Of a stretch of DNA of 7,960 bases, positions 1-6,192 are shown one piece after another (position 1 is the stretch's first letter; every line of letters starts with the position of its first letter). Position numbers and translations under genes: made by a program. The notes under the pieces are model-generated. The model searched no databases. It had not been told where the DNA came from and saw nothing but the letters and a program-made list of their open reading frames with translations. Source of the DNA: Alphaproteobacteria bacterium (lineage in GTDB: Bacteria; Pseudomonadota; Alphaproteobacteria; UBA8366); contig JABJCS010000173.1 of NCBI GenBank assembly GCA_018665505.1, forward strand, positions 1-7,960, written 5' to 3'.

Positions 1-750
1 GATGTGCGACCGGGCGAGCGGTTTTCGATGGGGCATATCCCGGGCGCGCATCACTATGCGATCTATGCGGTGAATTGCGACGATACAGATGAAGCACCGC
101 TGAATTCCTTCGTCCGCATGTGGGCGTTCTTGCTGGGGAGCAGGGGTATTTCCTTCGACGACACGATTGTGCTGTGCGGAGAGATTACCGGTATGACCAG
201 CACTCGGGGGTTATGGTTTCTCGAGTATTTGGGGCATCGGGACGTGCATATCCTCGACGGCGGATACACGGCTTGGGCCGATGCAGGACTGGCGACGACA
301 CGCGACGCGGATGTCACACCCGCGGTGCCGTTTCGATTTACGCCCAGGCCGGAGAAGGTCGCGACGTACAAGGATGTCTTGCGGGTGATCGACGCGCCGG
401 ACGGGCTCGTGCTCGATACCCGGTCACGGTTGGAATTTACCGGTGAAGATGTCCGCGCGGCGCGGGGTGGTGCCATACCGGGGGCCGTTCATGTGGAGTG
501 GCTGAACAATTTGACGGCTGACGGCAAAATGAAACCGGCGGAAGAATTGCGCCGTCAGTTCGAAGCGGCGGGGGTGACCCCCGACAAGGAAATAATCGCT
601 TATTGCCAGACCGGTTATAGGTCCGCACACGCCTATACGGCGCTCAGGTTGCTTGGATATGAGAGGGTGCGGAACTATCTCGGCTCTTGGCGGGAATGGG
701 GCGACAAAACTCATCTGCCCATCGAAACCCGTGCGGCCGCGCCATCCTGA
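1..750 (+). CDS. Two-domain rhodanese sulfurtransferase (thiosulfate/3-mercaptopyruvate type), 5' end missing
   Basis: The frame is open from base 1, so about 30 N-terminal residues probably lie outside the window; a GTG at base 4 is unlikely to be the true start. Counting from that GTG, residues 1-95 form the first, non-catalytic rhodanese domain, with the conserved GHIPGA motif and an ILDGGYTAW segment. Residues about 120-240 form the second domain, which repeats GAIPGAVHVEW and carries the active-site loop CQTGYRSA. The persulfide-forming cysteine is residue 201 (bases 604-606). The chain closes with the usual GSWREWG. Such enzymes move sulfane sulfur from thiosulfate or 3-mercaptopyruvate to a thiophilic acceptor in the cytoplasm. 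The CQTGYR loop does not by itself decide the donor, so I give no gene symbol. The TGA stop at 748-750 directly touches the stop codon of the convergent small gene. Confidence 0.93.
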   Translation, partial: DVRPGERFSMGHIPGAHHYAIYAVNCDDTDEAPLNSFVRMWAFLLGSRGISFDDTIVLCGEITGMTSTRGLWFLEYLGHRDVHILDGGYTAWADAGLATTRDADVTPAVPFRFTPRPEKVATYKDVLRVIDAPDGLVLDTRSRLEFTGEDVRAARGGAIPGAVHVEWLNNLTADGKMKPAEELRRQFEAAGVTPDKEIIAYCQTGYRSAHAYTALRLLGYERVRNYLGSWREWGDKTHLPIETRAAAPS

Positions 751-930
751 TTAAGTGGGTGTTACTTCAAACGAGAGGTGATGTCGGCCGCTTAGCGCGA
801 TCATTCGCTCCAGCGCCGCATACGCTGCTTCGTTGCGTTCCGAAGCCTCATGCGTACCCGCGTGACGGTTTAAATTATCGGCCCAGTCTTTCTGACCGTT
901 GGCATAATTTTCGTAGTTCAATGTAATCAT
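751..930 (-). CDS. Small protein of unknown function, 59 residues, paralogue of the next small gene
   Basis: An ATG (complement of 928-930) opens a 59-codon frame ending in TAA (complement of 751-753). A good ribosome binding site, AGGAG, lies at 942-938 with a 7-base spacer. I do not recognise the family. The protein has no signal peptide or membrane segment; it is polar, looks helical and is rich in Ala, Glu and Asn. Its first 20 residues align without gaps to those of the minus-strand gene at 1027-1260. Nine positions are identical (M1, I2, Y6, Y9, Q13, K14, W16, A17, L20), and several others are conservative, such as N/D at 5 and D/E at 18. This shared signature, the strong ribosome binding site and the tight packing against the rhodanese gene support a real gene. 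A CRP-like palindrome lies 63 bases upstream of the start codon. Confidence 0.72.
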   Translation of the reverse strand: MITLNYENYANGQKDWADNLNRHAGTHEASERNEAAYAALERMIALSGRHHLSFEVTPT

Positions 931-992
931 TTTCCTGCTCCTGCCTTTCTGGCGTCTGCAGGGTTAACATAGGGGCATGGGGCCGACCGCGA

Positions 993-1008
993 AGTGACAC
1001 GCGTCACA
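993..1008. promoter_or_regulatory. CRP/FNR-family-like palindrome upstream of the 59-residue gene
   Basis: The sequence AGTGACACGCGTCACA fits TGTGA-N6-TCACA except at its first base. The inner arms GTGAC and GTCAC are a perfect inverted repeat around four bases. Reading toward the gene at 930, a TATGTT (971-966) could serve as a -10 element, giving a start near 959. The palindrome centre (1000.5) would then be at about -41.5, the classical position of a class II CRP activator site. The promoter and regulator are inferred. The arms could also form a short hairpin in an mRNA reading through from the upstream small gene. Confidence 0.35.
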
Positions 1009-1026
1009 GAAGATGCAAAAAAATGA

Positions 1027-1260
1027 TCAGGCGGCACGGATTTCCGATTCGGCATCGACGCGCGGCAAGTCCTGCCCACTGTCTTTGTCGATCTGGAAGC
1101 TCGGTTGCAGCAAAAGCGCTAACAGTCGATTGATGGCCATGATCGCCAACATCGCGTATTCACGGTCGGTAGCGCCGTTATCCAATTCTGCCTTTTCCGC
1201 GAGTATTTCAGCCCAACCCTTTTGATCTTCTAAGTATTTTCCGTAATCCACCTGTATCAC
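1027..1260 (-). CDS. Small protein of unknown function, 77 residues, paralogue of the 59-residue gene
   Basis: A GTG start (complement of 1258-1260) is preceded by a strong purine-rich ribosome binding site, AAAGGGGA, at 1273-1266 with a 5-base spacer; the frame ends in TGA (complement of 1027-1029). I do not recognise the family. The N-terminus carries the signature MI-x3-Y-x2-Y-x3-QK-x-WA-[DE]-x-L shared with the small gene downstream. The middle (about residues 34-52, including MLAIMAINRLLALLL) is a hydrophobic helix, perhaps an interaction helix rather than a transmembrane span because it is short and flanked by charged residues. The C-terminal 25 residues are acidic and look disordered. 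The two small genes point the same way with a 96-base gap, so they may be co-transcribed, though the gap also contains a possible promoter for the second one. Confidence 0.72.
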   Translation of the reverse strand: MIQVDYGKYLEDQKGWAEILAEKAELDNGATDREYAMLAIMAINRLLALLLQPSFQIDKDSGQDLPRVDAESEIRAA

Positions 1261-1291
1261 AAAATTCCCCTTTCGAAATTTGAGCCTTCGA

Positions 1292-1305
1292 CGGGTCCAG
1301 ACCCG
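1292..1305. promoter_or_regulatory. Perfect 6-base dyad (CGGGTC-CA-GACCCG) upstream of the 77-residue gene
   Basis: The 14-base sequence CGGGTCCAGACCCG has 6-base arms with a 2-base centre. The spacer is too short for a stable RNA hairpin, so a dimeric repressor or activator site is the better reading. It lies 32-45 bases before the GTG at 1260, where a promoter for the small genes would be expected. No matching copy was noticed elsewhere in the window. The role is inferred only from symmetry and position. Confidence 0.2.
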
Positions 1306-1311
1306 GCGGTT

Positions 1312-1340
1312 CGGTCACAGTGTTAATCAGTTCCTATAAT
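1312..1340 (+). promoter_or_regulatory. Possible sigma-70 promoter for the TPR-glycosyltransferase gene
   Basis: A perfect TATAAT (1335-1340) stands in the divergent gap between the small genes and the glycosyltransferase gene. The region 17 bases upstream (1312-1317, CGGTCA) is only a weak -35 match. A start here would leave a 5' leader of roughly 160 bases before the ATG at 1510. I see no clear riboswitch or terminator in that leader, only an imperfect direct repeat of TTCGCAA near 1424-1440. Confidence 0.25.
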
Positions 1341-1509
1341 GCATTCGTCGTGCCATGAATTACGGTGCAGTGGACTTGGCGACATGGCCGGGCTAAACCT
1401 GCATTGTTGAACGTCCGCGATCGTTCGCAATTTTCGCAACCAAGTGTTTCAGCTTGATGTTCGCCGCCCGCACCATTGATTTATCCGAAGCGAAAGTGAG
1501 AGCCACACC

Positions 1510-3447
1510 ATGAGTGAATCCGGAGTGTCGGCAATCCGTGCAGCGCTGGAGCGAGGCGATGCCGTCGAAGCGGAATTGCTGGCGCGTGATGCGCTGGAGC
1601 TCGACCCTGAAGATGCGCTGCTTCATGCATATCTCGGCTCCATTTTGATGGCACGCGGCAATGTCATTGAAGCGTTGCCGCAATATCAGATGGCGATCCA
1701 GCTACAGCCCGGAGTCGCGGCATACTATAATGAACTTGGCAATGCGCTGGCGGCATGTGGGGATTTTGAAGCGGCCACCGTGGCGCTCCGAGAGGCGGCC
1801 AAGTTATCCCCGGAGCTTCCGGAAATTCACAACAATCTCGGCAATGTGCGGCGCGCGTCGGGCGACCGTGTCGCCGCGGCCGAAGATTATCGGCAAGCCT
1901 TGGCGCTGCGGTCTGATTATCCGGAGGCATGGAGCAATTTAGGGGTCGTTCTGCAGGAGTTGGACGACCTGGACGGTGCAGAAGACGCCTATCGCCGGGC
2001 CATCGAAATTGACGACGGGAATTCATTTGCGTTGACCCATTTGGGCGTTGTCTTGGCGGCGAAGGGCGAATTAACCGCAGCGGAATCAGCTCACCGCACG
2101 GCGATTGCGAGCAATCCCAATCTTCCCGCGCCTTACAACAACCTCGGTATTGTCCTGAAGGATCAGGGCCGTCTCGATGAAGCGCTGCAGTCGTACGAGC
2201 GCGCGATGCAAATGAATCCGACGGAGCCCAGTATCCGGTCGAACGCGCTCTTGGCGCGTTGTTGTTCGCCGAACATTCGCGAAGACAGTTTATTCGCCCA
2301 ACACATGATCTTTGGAGAACGCTTCGAGACACAGCGAGAGACGGATTTCGACATGTCCGCTCGATCTGATGCGCGCTTGAGGATTGGATATGTGTCGCCC
2401 GATTTTTACAGTCATTCGGTGGCGGCGTTTATCGAACCGATTATCGAAGCGCACGATCGCGATGAATTCCACGTGACCTGCTATTCGGACGTGATCGGTG
2501 GAGATGAGGTGACGCGGCGATTGAAAGCATCGGCGGATATGTGGTGCGATACTGCGCAAGAGAGCGACGATGAACTCTACCAACGCATTTTCGCGGATAA
2601 AATCGATATCTTGGTCGATCTCGCGGGACATACGGGCGACAATCGCCTACCGGTCTTTGCCCGCCGGGCCGCGCCCATTCAGGTCACTTGGATCGGATAT
2701 CCGGCGACCACCGGCCTCTCGCGGATGGATTATCGAATAACGGACCGATGGGCCGATCCGGAGGGAGACGCGGACCGCTGGCATAGCGAGAGCCTGCTGC
2801 GGCTGGAGCCCGGGTTTTTGTGCTACCGCGCGCCGGACGAGGTCCCGTTGCCGGACAAGCCGGATGGTGGCGTGCTGACATTTGGATCGTTCAACAACTT
2901 TGCGAAGATCAATGACGCAGTGCTCGATGTCTGGGCAGCATTGTTACAGGCCGAACCAGCAGCGCGGTTATTATTGAAATGCCGGCAACTCGCGGATGAC
3001 GGCGTGCGCCGCCGGTTGGTCGAGGCATTTGGCGCGCGATCGATCAGCGCGGATCGCCTGACACTGCATGGACGGGTCGCCTCTCGCACTGATCACTTGG
3101 CCCTCTATGGCGAGGTCGATGTGGCGCTCGATACGTTTCCCTATAACGGCACGACGACGACATGCGAGGCGCTATGGATGGGCGTCCCGGTCGTGACCAT
3201 GACCGGGACACGCCATGCAGCCCGCGTCAGTGAAAGCCTGTTACGACGCGTCGATTGGGATGCATGGGTGGCTAAGTCGCCCGAAGAGTATGTCGAAATC
3301 GCCCGCGAGTTGGCGCGAAGCCGACCAGCGCCGTCCGAGATTCGCGATCAATTGGCGTCGTCTTCGGTCATGGACGGCAAGGCCGTCACCACGGCGTTGG
3401 AGGCGTCGTACCGTGAGATTTGGCGCCGTGGAGATGCACGATCCTGA
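1510..3447 (+). CDS. TPR-domain O-GlcNAc transferase-like (SPINDLY/GT41) glycosyltransferase
   Basis: This 645-residue protein is predicted to transfer a sugar from a nucleotide-sugar donor to Ser/Thr of target proteins in the cytoplasm. Residues about 5-240 hold some seven tandem 34-residue TPR units, several with the usual YNNLG or LG core and a Pro near the end; these normally bind the protein substrate. Residues about 290-640 form the GT41 catalytic region. Visible motifs are GYVSPDFYSHSV (His302 in the conserved position), DLAGHTGDNRLPVF followed by PIQVTWIGYPATTG (about 370-402), FGSFNNFAKI (Lys466, matching the donor-binding lysine of the family), and DTFPYNGTTTTCEALWMGVP (541-560). 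The ATG at 1510 is preceded by a weak GTGAG element 9 bases away. The downstream MATE frame overlaps its 3' end, suggesting one transcript. Targets cannot be read from sequence; bacterial members have been linked to protein or flagellin glycosylation. Confidence 0.92.
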   Translation: MSESGVSAIRAALERGDAVEAELLARDALELDPEDALLHAYLGSILMARGNVIEALPQYQMAIQLQPGVAAYYNELGNALAACGDFEAATVALREAAKLSPELPEIHNNLGNVRRASGDRVAAAEDYRQALALRSDYPEAWSNLGVVLQELDDLDGAEDAYRRAIEIDDGNSFALTHLGVVLAAKGELTAAESAHRTAIASNPNLPAPYNNLGIVLKDQGRLDEALQSYERAMQMNPTEPSIRSNALLARCCSPNIREDSLFAQHMIFGERFETQRETDFDMSARSDARLRIGYVSPDFYSHSVAAFIEPIIEAHDRDEFHVTCYSDVIGGDEVTRRLKASADMWCDTAQESDDELYQRIFADKIDILVDLAGHTGDNRLPVFARRAAPIQVTWIGYPATTGLSRMDYRITDRWADPEGDADRWHSESLLRLEPGFLCYRAPDEVPLPDKPDGGVLTFGSFNNFAKINDAVLDVWAALLQAEPAARLLLKCRQLADDGVRRRLVEAFGARSISADRLTLHGRVASRTDHLALYGEVDVALDTFPYNGTTTTCEALWMGVPVVTMTGTRHAARVSESLLRRVDWDAWVAKSPEEYVEIARELARSRPAPSEIRDQLASSSVMDGKAVTTALEASYREIWRRGDARS

Positions 3448-4805
3448 GGTCCGTAGTCTCGCGGTGGGTTGATCCGGAGACGAACCGTCGTCTTTGGCGG
3501 ATGTCCGGACCGATGATCTTGGCGAATGTGGCAATTCCGTTGCGGGGCGCTGTTGATACCGCGATGGTCGGACATCTTTCCGAGCCCTATTTCCTGGTCG
3601 CTGTTGCCACCGGGACAACGGTATTCAACTTCATTTTCTTCGCTTTTAATTGTCTGCGCATGGGGACGACCGCGCCGACCGCGCAGGCCTCTGGAAGTGG
3701 GGATAATGACGAAGTGCGTGCGATCCTCTGGCGCGCCCTCTGTTTGTCGATTCTTATTTCGACTGGGCTCGTCTTATTGCAATTGCCGATCATCGACTCT
3801 GCTCTCTGGATGATCTCCGCCAGCGCCGAGGCAGAAACTCATGCGCGGACCTTCTTCCTCATCCGTATTTGGGCAATGCCGGCCGCTCTCGCGACATATG
3901 CGGTTGTTGGTTGGCTGTATGGATTAGAAGATGCACGGGTACCGTTGGTGTTGCAGATAACGACCAACGTTATCAACATCGCGCTCGATTTTCTGTTCGT
4001 TTTCGGTTTCGGTTGGGGCGTCGCTGGTGTCGCCATGGCAGGTCTGATCGCTGATGTCGTCGGCCTTTCCATCGCCTTCTACTTCATCTCCAGACGTCTC
4101 GGCTCGATCGGCGGCACGACGCATTGGAGCCGTGTCTTCGATGTCAGGCGTATGCGCCGGATGTTGGCGATCAATCGCGATATCTTTTTGCGCACATTCT
4201 GCGTGGTATCGGTCTCTGCGATTTTTATCGCGCGTAGTGCCGAGCTGGGTGATTTGGAAGCTGCGGCTAATCAGATCTTATTGAACTTCCTTATGTTTAC
4301 CTCCTTCGGCATAGACGGCTTGGCTTTTGCCGCGGAGGCAATGATCGGTGAGGCCATCGGCAGGAGAAACTTGTCGCGATTCCAGATCGCGGTGCGGGGC
4401 GTTTTGTTATGGACGGCTGTCTTCGCGGTGGTCAACACGGCGATCTATTGGCTGTTCGGACTATCGATCGTTTATCTTATGACCGATATTGAATCCGTGC
4501 GGCGGACGGCGGAACTTTATATCGCCTGGTCTATCGCTATGCCTATCGTTTCTTCATGGGCATTCACATTCGATGGGATATTTATTGGTGCGACCCGAAC
4601 GCGGACGTTGCGGAATTCGATGTTTGCCGCTTTCGCCGTCTTTCTTGCCGTTGTCTTCGCGGTGTCGCCGTATATGGAAAACCACGGGCTATGGCTCGCG
4701 TTCTTCCTGTTTTTAACTTTGCGCGGAGCGATCTTAGCTTCGCTGTATCCGCGATTGAGACGAAGCCTTGAAGCAGTCGCGGTGGAGGACGGCAACCGCC
4801 TCTAG
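3420..4805 (+). CDS. MATE-family efflux transporter, DinF type
   Basis: This inner-membrane antiporter of the multidrug and toxic compound extrusion family has about twelve hydrophobic segments over 461 residues. The N-terminal region NRRLWRMSGPMILANVAIP, then DTAMVGHL and the later RMGTTAPTAQASG, follow the pattern of DinF proteins. The substrate is unknown. The start is uncertain. The only upstream in-frame start codon is a TTG at 3420 with a poor ribosome binding site, inside the glycosyltransferase gene (28-base overlap). The first in-frame ATG is at 3501 and would remove the LWR segment before the first membrane helix. An out-of-frame ATG at 3434 reads 12 codons and would join this frame if one G of 3466-3468 were absent. 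The C-terminus overlaps the opposing methyltransferase gene by 72 bases. Confidence 0.9.
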   Translation: MAPWRCTILRSVVSRWVDPETNRRLWRMSGPMILANVAIPLRGAVDTAMVGHLSEPYFLVAVATGTTVFNFIFFAFNCLRMGTTAPTAQASGSGDNDEVRAILWRALCLSILISTGLVLLQLPIIDSALWMISASAEAETHARTFFLIRIWAMPAALATYAVVGWLYGLEDARVPLVLQITTNVINIALDFLFVFGFGWGVAGVAMAGLIADVVGLSIAFYFISRRLGSIGGTTHWSRVFDVRRMRRMLAINRDIFLRTFCVVSVSAIFIARSAELGDLEAAANQILLNFLMFTSFGIDGLAFAAEAMIGEAIGRRNLSRFQIAVRGVLLWTAVFAVVNTAIYWLFGLSIVYLMTDIESVRRTAELYIAWSIAMPIVSSWAFTFDGIFIGATRTRTLRNSMFAAFAVFLAVVFAVSPYMENHGLWLAFFLFLTLRGAILASLYPRLRRSLEAVAVEDGNRL

Positions 4806-6068
4806 TTCCGCCGACCAGGCGAACTGATCGATGGGGGTGATTTGGTCAATGACGTAACCACCGTCGACCAAGGCGCGCAGATCACGGGCTAGGGTCGTCG
4901 GGTTGCAAGACACAGCGACAATCTTCGGGACCTTCGAAAGCGCCAGATACTCGGCTTGATCTTTTGCGCCGGCGCGGGGTGGGTCGAACACTACCGCATC
5001 GAAGCGATTAAGTTCCTGTTCCGTCAGTGGAGAGCGGGCAAGGTCTCGTTGTTCGGCCTTGAAGGATAACCCGGCGGCGGCGTGGCGCATCGCAGCTACC
5101 ATGTCGTCGATTAATTCAAATGCGGTCACGTTTGCCGTTTCCGTCATCGGGAAGGAGAGGCTGCCGCAACCTGCATAAAGATCGGCTACCCGTTTGGCAT
5201 CGCCGATCGCGTGTCGGGCGAAATTGGAAATTGCTGTTTCGCCCTCGGTACTGGGCTGCAAAAAGTACTTAATCGGTAAAAATACGTTCGCTGAACCGAA
5301 TTTGATATTCGGCGCCCGGCGTTGGACCAACGGTTCGCCGCCTTCCCGGTCCGACCAAGAAATCCGGGCCACGTCATTCGCCTCGGCGAAGGCCGCCAGT
5401 TTCTGACGCACGATCAGATCGGGGCTATACATGGTACTGGATAGAAATAGAAGATCGACGCCGGATTGCGTCTCCGTCATCCGAATGTCTTGGGCATGCC
5501 GCGCCAGGCCCGTCGATTTGAGCAATTCCCTCAAGGTGGGCAGTAAAGCCGAAAGTGTCGGTCGAATCGCTGGGCACGTGCCGATATCAACGATTTCTTT
5601 ACTGCGTGTTTTGTGTAGACCAAGGATCGGTCTTTTCCCGCGACCGATGGCGAACTCGACACGGCGTCGGTGCCCAGGTGAAATCGTAATCGTCGGATTT
5701 AGGGTGATTTCACTAAAACCTCGACGCCGGAGGGCAGTAAGTAGTTGGTCGGATTTGAACTTGGCGTTGGCGGGATGCGGTAAGTGCTGCAGTGCGCAGC
5801 CGCCGCAGTCGCCAAAGTGGCGGCATTCGGGATCGATACGCCCTGGTGCCGTCTCTAGGGTTTGTTCGATGATGGCGGTCCGCCCGTCGCCCCGCTTCGG
5901 ACCGACTAAAACACGCACTCGATCCCCCGGCGCCGTATAAGGCACATAAACGGGCGTTCCGGACGGAAGGAGGCCAATTCCATCACCTTGAGCGCCCAAT
6001 CTTTCGATCGTGACCTCTTCGATTATGGCTGGCGATCTTTTGCTGTTTCTATATTTATTTCTGGACAA
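4734..6068 (-). CDS. TrmA/RlmD-family RNA 5-methyluridine methyltransferase (class I SAM-dependent, Fe-S)
   Basis: This 444-residue enzyme is predicted to methylate C5 of a uridine in rRNA or tRNA using SAM; which RNA cannot be told from sequence, although the RlmD-like layout favours 23S rRNA. Residues about 14-70 form a TRAM RNA-binding domain. Cys82, Cys88, Cys91 (CRHFGDCGGC) and Cys165 are placed to bind a 4Fe-4S cluster. FLQPSTEGE (269-277) precedes the Rossmann motif DLYAGCGSLSF (296-306). VFDPPRAG (360-367) and VSCNP with nucleophile Cys388 follow, then ELEAVAVL with the likely base Glu423. The start is a TTG (complement of 6066-6068) with no strong ribosome binding site. No in-frame ATG lies near it, and the TRAM domain begins soon after, so this start is preferred. 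A tail of about 14 residues past the usual family end extends into the MATE gene. Confidence 0.92.
   Translation of the reverse strand: MSRNKYRNSKRSPAIIEEVTIERLGAQGDGIGLLPSGTPVYVPYTAPGDRVRVLVGPKRGDGRTAIIEQTLETAPGRIDPECRHFGDCGGCALQHLPHPANAKFKSDQLLTALRRRGFSEITLNPTITISPGHRRRVEFAIGRGKRPILGLHKTRSKEIVDIGTCPAIRPTLSALLPTLRELLKSTGLARHAQDIRMTETQSGVDLLFLSSTMYSPDLIVRQKLAAFAEANDVARISWSDREGGEPLVQRRAPNIKFGSANVFLPIKYFLQPSTEGETAISNFARHAIGDAKRVADLYAGCGSLSFPMTETANVTAFELIDDMVAAMRHAAAGLSFKAEQRDLARSPLTEQELNRFDAVVFDPPRAGAKDQAEYLALSKVPKIVAVSCNPTTLARDLRALVDGGYVIDQITPIDQFAWSAELEAVAVLHRDCFKASSQSRIQRS
4767..4805. repeat. Tail-to-tail inverted repeat encoding LEAVAV on both strands
   Basis: Plus-strand bases 4767-4784 encode LEAVAV near the C-terminus of the MATE protein. 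Minus-strand bases 4805-4788 encode LEAVAV in the methyltransferase. The two 18-base arms are separated by three bases (GAG). They agree at 12 of 18 positions, and all six mismatches are at third codon positions. In the methyltransferase this peptide is the conserved family end with the catalytic Glu. In MATE it is not a conserved element that I know of. The arms could also pair as an imperfect stem in either transcript. Confidence 0.6.
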
Positions 6069-6132
6069 GTAAATAACTGTTCCGATTAACTTGCTTCTTA
6101 GTTATGATAATACTGTAGATTAAAGTAAAATG

Positions 6133-6163
6133 GGGATTCGCGCTATATCGGGATTCGCGCTAT
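6133..6163 (+). repeat. Direct repeat of a 14-base unit upstream of motA
   Basis: The 14-mer GGGATTCGCGCTAT occurs at 6133-6146 and again at 6150-6163, a period of 17 bases with a 3-base spacer. It sits 30-60 bases before the motA start. It may be a tandem binding site for a regulator or a small slippage duplication. No other copy was noticed in the window. Confidence 0.6.
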
Positions 6164-6177
6164 CGTTTTGGCGATAG
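6160..6177 (+). other. Small hairpin before the motA ribosome binding site
   Basis: CTATCG (6160-6165) and CGATAG (6172-6177) are perfect complements around a 6-base loop, TTTTGG. The stem ends five bases before the GGCGAG ribosome binding element at 6182-6187. It overlaps the second copy of the 14-base direct repeat. It is too weak and lacks the U-run of an intrinsic terminator; an effect on translation initiation is possible but unproven. Confidence 0.3.
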
Positions 6178-6192
6178 AAGCGGCGAGTGCAT

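Larger units (their letters stand above)
6069..6192. promoter_or_regulatory. AT-rich divergent promoter gap between the methyltransferase and stator genes
   Basis: This 124-base gap contains an AT-rich core at about 6070-6130, unlike the surrounding coding DNA. TATGATAAT (6103-6111) offers -10-like hexamers for rightward transcription, and TATTAT (6112-6107 on the minus strand) one for leftward transcription. Neither has a convincing -35 at the normal spacing. No sigma-54 GG-N10-GC pair was noticed. The right-hand part holds a direct repeat and a small hairpin, listed separately. Confidence 0.4.

Noticed and set aside
63..714. Minus-strand open frames opposite the rhodanese gene
   Set aside because: The plus-strand protein carries rhodanese motifs along its whole length; the antisense frames are low-complexity, Arg/Ser/Pro-rich shadows.
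687..926. Plus-strand 79-codon frame starting in the rhodanese gene
   Set aside because: It has no ribosome binding site and is covered by the minus-strand 59-residue gene, which has a strong site and a paralogue next door.
1315..1319. TCACA half-site in the gap before the glycosyltransferase gene
   Set aside because: No matching TGTGA arm lies at the required 6-base spacing, so it is only a half-site and probably chance.
1664..2332. Long minus-strand open frame (222 codons) opposite the TPR region
   Set aside because: It is a shadow of the repetitive, GC-rich TPR coding sequence. The composition is rich in Arg, Pro and Ser with no family features, and the plus-strand protein is unmistakable.
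5431..5940. Plus-strand open frame of 169 codons
   Set aside because: It lies wholly antisense to the conserved methyltransferase, has no recognisable domain and no ribosome binding site that I can see.
6081..6125. CtrA-type TTAA-N7-TTAA motif in the divergent gap
   Set aside because: Several TTAA or TTA-like words occur, but none are at the 7-base spacing; the region is simply AT-rich.
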